Shown: positions 59,247 to 64,000 of the stretch, piece after piece
How the letters are laid out: every line of letters starts with the position of its first letter
Position numbering within the stretch: the stretch's first letter is position 1
Assembly (NCBI GenBank): GCA_903877135.1
Contig: CAIRCN010000056.1
Span: 124,001 to 188,000 of the forward strand
Length of the DNA: 64,000 nucleotides
Direction: 5' to 3'
From: an uncultured Opitutia bacterium
Lineage (GTDB): Bacteria; Verrucomicrobiota; Verrucomicrobiia; Opitutales; Opitutaceae
Notes under the pieces: model-generated
What the model saw: the letters and a program-made list of their open reading frames with translations, nothing else
The model's database searches: none
What the model was told of the DNA's origin: nothing
Program-made: the position numbers and the translations under genes

Positions 59247-61565
59247 ATGCAATCCTCCGCTCTCCCCACCCTTTCCCTGAACATTCGGCGCGTGGCCCAT
59301 CCGGTCCGGCCCCAGCCGGTCGAAAAGACCGCCGCCGCCGAACTCGCCCGTCTGACCGGTGCGACGGCCACTGCCAGCGCCCGGCCCGGCCCGGGTGTCA
59401 ACGTCGCGCTCGCCGCTCGCAAATGGGCTCAGGTCAAAGGTGCGCCCGCCGAGGGCGCGTGGCTTTGGCTGCGCCTGCCCGGCGACGGCACCGGCGAAAT
59501 CACCGCCAACGAGCCCGCGCTCCTCTACGCCGCCGTGCGCCTGCTCGCCAATGGCCTGACCGATACCGCCCGCGCCAGCCTTGAGCGTGGCTTGCTGATC
59601 GAGGCGACGTTCCCCTGGCATCGCCCGCATTGGGACAGTTGCCTTACGCAATACTGGCGCTCCGTGCGCAAGTTCGACCCCGAGCAATACGTGGCCACGC
59701 TCGCCGAACACGGTTTCACGCACGTCGAAGTCAACGGCCTGCAGGCCCACATGCCCTACGAGGACACCGTTGCCTCCGAATACTACCCGCAGTTCTACAC
59801 CTACTGTCCCGGGTTCAACCACTTCGTCGACACGCCGCTCACCCGCGGCATCTGGCCCGCGCACTACCTCGAGGCCAACCTCAACAACCTCAAGAAACTC
59901 GCCGGCCTTGGCCGCAACTACGGCCTAAAACCCAGCGTGTGCATGTTCGAGCCGCGCACGCTGCCCGAACGTTTCTTCCAACGCTACCCGACGCTCCGCG
60001 GCGCCCGCGTCGATCATCCCTTCCGCTCCCGCCTGCCGCGCTACTGCCTCGCACAGGACCACCCGGTCACGGTGAAACACTATCGCGCCGCCCTGCAAAA
60101 CCTGATGAAGGCCGTGCCGGACCTCGCCTGCATGTCGGTGTGGACGAACGACAGCGGCGCGGGCTTCGAGCACACCGGTTCGCTCTACGTCGGCCGAAAC
60201 GGCGGCCCCTACATGATCCGCGAATGGCGTAGCCACGAGAAGATCGCGCAGGCCGCCGGCGAGAGCATCGCGCGCTACCTGCGCAACCTCCAGACCGCCG
60301 CCGCCGAGATCAATCCCGACTTCGACGTCATCCTCCGCCTCGAGCCGTTCAAACTCGAGCAGGACTACATCAAGGCCGGCATGGGCAACCACGTCACTTG
60401 GGAAGCGCCCTCGCTGCTCGTGCGCGGCTACCACCTGCCCTACGAACACGCGCGCTACCCCGGCATGGGCGGCGTCGCCGGCAGCGCATTGCAGCCCACG
60501 CTCGACGCCGCCGAAAAGACGGTGCTGGAGGAGTCGCACGCCAAAGGTGTCGACCCCGTGCTGCACTACTCCGCCGGCCCGGTGATGAACCACGAGCCGC
60601 TGCTCGGCATCCCGTTCCCCTGCCTGCTGCATCAAAAAATGCTCGCGATGCGCAACCTCGGCCTCAAGCGCATCAGCGCGCTCGGCGGCTTGGGCAACAC
60701 CACGCAAACGCCCTATTGGCCCAACCTGGAAATACTCCGCGCCGCCCAGTTCTCCCCGGAAACGCCCGTCGCCGAAGTGCTCGCGGCCTACGCGCGCCGG
60801 CTCGTCGGCGACACGCACGCCGCCACGCTCGTCGAATGCTGGGACCAGTTCGAGGAAGCCCTGAGCTGGCAGCCCGTAGTCGGGCTATTCACGGGTTTCG
60901 GCTACTGCTGGCAGCGCACCTGGGACCGCCCCTACGTGCCCGACATCGAAGCGATTCCGCAGGCCGAACGCGATTACTACGAGCGCCACGGCTGCTTCCA
61001 GCACAATAATCCCGGGATCAACGATCTCGGCAAAGACGTGCTCTTCAACCTCATCACCCGCGAACAGGGCGAGACGGTCGCCAACGGTTTCGACGCCAAT
61101 GTTTTCCCGCGCCTCGAAAAACTCCTCGCGCACCTCGCCAAGCTCCAGAGCACCGATGACGCCGCCGTGCGGGCCGTGTTTCACGACCTGCACGAGCGCG
61201 CCCGTGCCTACCTGCACTGGTGCGGCTCGCTCCGCATGGTCTGCGCGTGGTGCGCCCACGTCTACGGCTACCTTGAGGCCACGACCGCAGCCGCGAAGAA
61301 AAAACACGGAAAACTGCTGCAAGCCGCGATCGACCGCGAACTCGCGAACACCGCCGGCCTCGCCGAACTGCTCGAGACGACCGATGTGGAAGTCTGCGCG
61401 CTGTCGGCCGTCGGCAACAACACGTTCTTCTACGGCGAGGATCTGCCGCAACTGCTCCGCGAAAAAATTCGGCTCATGAAGAAATACCGGCACCACAAGC
61501 CCCGCATCGACCGCGACATCCTGTGGCGCCCGATCCCCGGCGCCGCGTGGCCGAAGTTCGACTGA
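59247..61565 (+). CDS. glycosidase-like protein of unknown family
   Basis: A 772-aa cytoplasmic-looking protein (no signal peptide). The N-terminal part (residues 1-120) with ITANEPALLYAAVRLLANGL resembles the small alpha/beta domain that precedes the barrel in GH67 glucuronidases and GH20 hexosaminidases. A TIM-barrel-like part follows (FDPEQYVATLAEHGFTHVEV, SVWTNDSGAGFEHTG, DFDVILRLEPFKL), then a helical C-terminus. I cannot place it in a named GH family. Divergent from the sugar-acid operon, so it probably supplies that pathway's monosaccharide. ATG 59247 (MQSSALPTLSLN) is chosen; the frame is open upstream only by overlap with the AGE gene. Confidence 0.8.
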   Translation: MQSSALPTLSLNIRRVAHPVRPQPVEKTAAAELARLTGATATASARPGPGVNVALAARKWAQVKGAPAEGAWLWLRLPGDGTGEITANEPALLYAAVRLLANGLTDTARASLERGLLIEATFPWHRPHWDSCLTQYWRSVRKFDPEQYVATLAEHGFTHVEVNGLQAHMPYEDTVASEYYPQFYTYCPGFNHFVDTPLTRGIWPAHYLEANLNNLKKLAGLGRNYGLKPSVCMFEPRTLPERFFQRYPTLRGARVDHPFRSRLPRYCLAQDHPVTVKHYRAALQNLMKAVPDLACMSVWTNDSGAGFEHTGSLYVGRNGGPYMIREWRSHEKIAQAAGESIARYLRNLQTAAAEINPDFDVILRLEPFKLEQDYIKAGMGNHVTWEAPSLLVRGYHLPYEHARYPGMGGVAGSALQPTLDAAEKTVLEESHAKGVDPVLHYSAGPVMNHEPLLGIPFPCLLHQKMLAMRNLGLKRISALGGLGNTTQTPYWPNLEILRAAQFSPETPVAEVLAAYARRLVGDTHAATLVECWDQFEEALSWQPVVGLFTGFGYCWQRTWDRPYVPDIEAIPQAERDYYERHGCFQHNNPGINDLGKDVLFNLITREQGETVANGFDANVFPRLEKLLAHLAKLQSTDDAAVRAVFHDLHERARAYLHWCGSLRMVCAWCAHVYGYLEATTAAAKKKHGKLLQAAIDRELANTAGLAELLETTDVEVCALSAVGNNTFFYGEDLPQLLREKIRLMKKYRHHKPRIDRDILWRPIPGAAWPKFD

Positions 61566-61596
61566 CACTGCGCGCCGCGGTGCGTGCCCGCTGGCG

Positions 61597-62219
61597 TCAC
61601 TCCGCCGCCGCTTCGGCCCGGTCGAATTTTCCTTGCCGCAGGAAGTGAATCGTCTGCCGGATCACAGTTGGATTCCGCATCAGGAACGGATGCGACGCAT
61701 GGACCACGAGGTGATCGGCCATGCCGGCAAGCTTCGTGCGCTCGATCGACACCTTGCCGTCGTCCGGCCCGGGAATCATCAAGCTGTTGATCCAGTTGAT
61801 CGAGCGGTCGCCGGCGATAACCCCCACGCCACTCGGCGCCGACCCGAGTCGGTTCGGCACGCTGTCCGCCGCCGTCCCCAGTTCGCGCCCCGCCGGTCCG
61901 TTGATCCAGCCGAATACAGCCCACCCATCCAGCCAGTCAACGACCTCGCTGCCGCGATTCTGCGGTCCGAGCATCACCACCCGGCCCAGCTCCGGCACCG
62001 CGTGACGGGCGAGGTAGCTGCGCACCAGAATGCCGCCGAGCGCGACGGATAGCGGACGTTCGTCACCGCGAATCCTGCGGCCATCAAGGCTTCCTCCATC
62101 GGCACCATCGACCGGTCCGTGCGCGCGAGCCCGTGCAGCAGAATCACGTCTTCGCGGCCCGCCGCCGTTGTGGCCAGCGCCGCGAGAACAAGTGCCGTAG
62201 TGAGCCGGGTTGCGTGCAT
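61597..62219 (-). pseudogene. alpha/beta hydrolase, disrupted by internal deletion and frameshift
   Basis: Reading from 62219, MHATRLTTALVLAALATTAA gives a signal peptide, then VILLHGLARTDRSM and ALMAAGFAVTNVRYPS, as expected for a lipase-like hydrolase. At 62040/62041 the homologous reading jumps to another frame: LGGILVRSYLARHAVPELG, VVMLGPQNRGSEVVDWL, IAGDRSIN, MIPGPDDGKVSIERTKLAG and MADHLVVHASHPF, which continue the same family to its normal end. Missing between the two halves are roughly 35-40 residues including the nucleophile elbow (H-S-x-G-G, of which only LGG remains). The protein cannot be functional as an esterase. It follows the nitrilase-type gene by 64 nt on the same strand. 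Confidence 0.85.
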
Positions 62220-62283
62220 GGAAACCGCCCGGGGCTCTGTGTTGGTTTCGACCGCTGTTGCCGTGAACCCGCGCTGCGCGCAC

Positions 62284-63207
62284 TCACGGATTGACCCACA
62301 CGCCGCCAGATTTCACGGCGGGGATTGGCTCATGATGCTCAGCTGGCCGTGTGATCGGCGCGTAAGTGTCGGGCCGGCGGTCGTTGCGCATGTCGATGCC
62401 GTAAACCCAGTCACCGTCGCGCGTGAAACAGGCTGCGATCCGCGGTGCGTCGAGGTCGATCTGCGCCAGTGCGATCCCCGGATGCCGGCCGGCGTCGGCC
62501 ACGATCGTCGCGTCGGGACCGATGATGCTGCTGCGACCGAGGAGCATGCCGGGCCGCCACGCCCGCTCCGGCGGACAGCCGAAGCACACCGGCACGTGAT
62601 GCACGCCGTTGTGGATCGCCGGCGCGCGGAGGAGAACGTCCATAAACTCGCCGCCCCAACCACCCATCACGTGCGGCCAAAAAATCACTTCGGCACCGTT
62701 GAGCGTGAGGCAGCGTGCACTTTCGGGAAACGAGTTGTCGTGGCAGATCTGGATGCCGATGCGGGCGCCCGCCACATCGAAGACGGGCCAGGTGTCGCCG
62801 GGCACGACACCGTAGGCTTTCTCGTTCTCGATGCAGTGGACCTTGCAGTAATGACCCACGCGCCGGCCCTCCCCGTCGATGACGAGGGCAACGTTGCGCA
62901 CTATACCGTCCATCACCGCGAGCACCGGCGCGATGATGGCCATCCGGTGGCGGCGCGCGATGGGGGCGAATCGCGCCAACGCCTCGTCGAGCGCGCCGCG
63001 AACCAGCGCCGGGGCTTTCTCTCGCGTGACGGCGACGCCGATCGTGTTGAAGGTCTCACCGAGGCAGGCGATTGTCGCACCGCGCTCGCCAGCCCGCGCG
63101 AGCCAGATTTCGGCGGCGGCGAAATTATTGGACTGGATTTCGGCGTCGGTGCAGCCGGTGGTGCCCGAGGACAGTTGGACGGCGGCGATGGTGAGGATGC
63201 GGCTCAT
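62284..63207 (-). CDS. carbon-nitrogen hydrolase (nitrilase superfamily)
   Basis: A 307-aa enzyme with the complete catalytic triad: E51 in CLGETFN, K122 in YCKVHCIENE and C155 in ICHDNSFPE. Hydrolyses amides or carbamoyl compounds; the subgroup (aliphatic amidase, N-carbamoyl hydrolase or omega-amidase-like) is not clear. Its ATGA overlaps the stop of the upstream propeller gene, so the two are translationally coupled. Confidence 0.92.
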   Translation of the reverse strand: MSRILTIAAVQLSSGTTGCTDAEIQSNNFAAAEIWLARAGERGATIACLGETFNTIGVAVTREKAPALVRGALDEALARFAPIARRHRMAIIAPVLAVMDGIVRNVALVIDGEGRRVGHYCKVHCIENEKAYGVVPGDTWPVFDVAGARIGIQICHDNSFPESARCLTLNGAEVIFWPHVMGGWGGEFMDVLLRAPAIHNGVHHVPVCFGCPPERAWRPGMLLGRSSIIGPDATIVADAGRHPGIALAQIDLDAPRIAACFTRDGDWVYGIDMRNDRRPDTYAPITRPAEHHEPIPAVKSGGVWVNP

Positions 63208-64000
63208 GAATCGGAGGGGCTGAGGAGTTCGAGGGTGTGGTCGTTGCGACAGACGAGAAGGCGGCCGTCGCCGAGCGGCAGGGCGCGCACCAAAGCGCGG
63301 GCGAGCGAGCCCTGCGGTTGCCACGCGGCGTCGAGCGTTCGCACGCCGGTGCGTGTCGCCACGACGAGGCCGTCGTTGGCCGTGGCCGCAACGCCGATCA
63401 CCGGCGCGCCCGCGTGCCAGTGGCGGATGACGCGACCGGTGTCGAGATCGACGGCGGTCACGAAGCCGTCCATGCCGCCGGTGAGCCCGACGGGGCGACC
63501 TTCCACGCGGCCGAGGCCGGCGGCGTTGAGGCTCATGCCGCCTTCGATTTTCCAGCGCCAGTCCTTCTGCGCGCAGGAGAGCAAGCCGCAGCCGAGCTCG
63601 GTGGCGGCGAAGATCGCGCCGTCGGGGCACGAGGGGAGGTCGGCCCATTCAAAGGCAAGCGAGCGGCCGTTGAGAAACGGCGTCACGCGGCGCAACGCGC
63701 GAAACATCGGCTGCATAAACCCGCCGAAGCTGTGCACGGCGCCGCTCGGTCCCGGCCCGGGATGCCCTTGGTAACACAGGATGCCATGATTCCAGCCGCA
63801 GCGCACATAGATGTCGCCTGGGTCGGGCCGGTCTTCCGGCGTGACGAGGATATTGAAGGCCCACGGGCCGTCGACGAAGCTGTGGCCGACGATGCGACCG
63901 TCGGCATCGAGAAACACAATGATGCCGTAGCCGCCCAGGACAAGCGAACCGCGACCGTCGGCGCCGCGGTGCCAGACGTCGAGGTTGTGGATGGCATTAT
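63204..64000 (-). CDS. beta-propeller (PQQ/WD-like) protein, 5' end beyond window
   Basis: About 265 C-terminal residues, open to the right edge, so the N-terminus is missing. Repeated blades: RGSLVLGGYGIIVFLDADGR, DGAIFAATELGCGLLS, DGFVTAVDLDTGRVIRHW, DGLVVATRTGVRTLDAAW and DGRLLVCRNDHTLELLS. These resemble WD/PQQ-type repeats. Translationally coupled (4-nt overlap) to the nitrilase-type gene. Function unknown. Confidence 0.78.
   Translation of the reverse strand, partial: NAIHNLDVWHRGADGRGSLVLGGYGIIVFLDADGRIVGHSFVDGPWAFNILVTPEDRPDPGDIYVRCGWNHGILCYQGHPGPGPSGAVHSFGGFMQPMFRALRRVTPFLNGRSLAFEWADLPSCPDGAIFAATELGCGLLSCAQKDWRWKIEGGMSLNAAGLGRVEGRPVGLTGGMDGFVTAVDLDTGRVIRHWHAGAPVIGVAATANDGLVVATRTGVRTLDAAWQPQGSLARALVRALPLGDGRLLVCRNDHTLELLSPSDS

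Noticed and set aside
1-64000. CRISPR arrays, tRNA or rRNA genes, transposases, prophage genes
   Set aside because: No regularly spaced repeats, cloverleaf or rRNA-like stretches, and no transposase or phage protein motif were found in any frame read.

Overview
The window looks like a high-GC chromosome segment of a Verrucomicrobiota bacterium, most likely Opitutaceae or close kin. This is inferred from content: a PEP-CTERM secreted protein, a GxGYxYP-family secreted protein, an ECF-type sigma factor paired with a membrane Ser/Thr kinase that carries a beta-propeller, a giant secreted protein ending in two copies of a 'GFVxTG...LxRGxGPxL...NDDWGG' domain, and many polysaccharide and sugar-acid genes. 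No rRNA, tRNA, CRISPR array or intact insertion sequence was seen. Most genes are tightly packed. The best structured non-coding stretches are around 15.0, 24.7, 26.4, 27.4, 31.3-31.6, 49.2 and 54.9 kb.

Layout. 0-10.5 kb: the 3' part of a heparinase II/III-type lyase; a leftward acyl-CoA operon (flavin reductase, thiolase, GNAT, acyl-CoA synthetase); a LuxR-type regulator; a fumarylacetoacetase-family hydrolase; and three secreted proteins including the GxGYxYP protein. 10.6-22.3 kb: kinase plus sigma factor, then a secreted pair (a laminin-B-like PEP-CTERM protein and an 1804-aa metalloprotease-like, MBG-repeat protein) and an RluA-type pseudouridine synthase. 22.5-33.8 kb: largely housekeeping genes: a GH3-like adenylating enzyme, a TlpA thioredoxin, a LysR regulator, YggS, AroE, prepilin peptidase, a divergent PRPP synthetase, galactokinase, HU, DAHP synthase behind a structured leader, and malate dehydrogenase. 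33.9-46.4 kb: a rhamnosidase-like glycosidase, class III fructose-bisphosphatase overlapping an unknown gene, an HDOD protein, MutT, a YncE-like propeller divergent from a TonB-dependent receptor, a CDF transporter, an ACT protein and DUF4242. 46.5-54 kb: a BNR-repeat protein, an outer-membrane barrel with a DUF3299 protein, and a large heparinase II/III protein. 54-64 kb: a leftward sugar-acid operon (AGE epimerase, Zn-dehydrogenase, SDR, 2-hydroxyacid dehydrogenase, lactonase-like amidohydrolase), divergent from an unassigned glycosidase-like protein. Beyond that lie a broken alpha/beta hydrolase, a nitrilase-family enzyme and a truncated beta-propeller gene.

How they fit together (inference): the two lyases, the rhamnosidase-like enzyme, the unassigned glycosidase-like protein and the dehydrogenase/lactonase operon suggest depolymerisation of acidic or deoxysugar-rich glycans followed by non-phosphorylative oxidation of the sugars. 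The most unusual items are the structured leader ahead of DAHP synthase, the decayed hydrolase that has lost its nucleophile region, the REP-like and A-rich dispersed repeats that affect gene boundaries, and the unassigned 772-aa protein at 59.2 kb.
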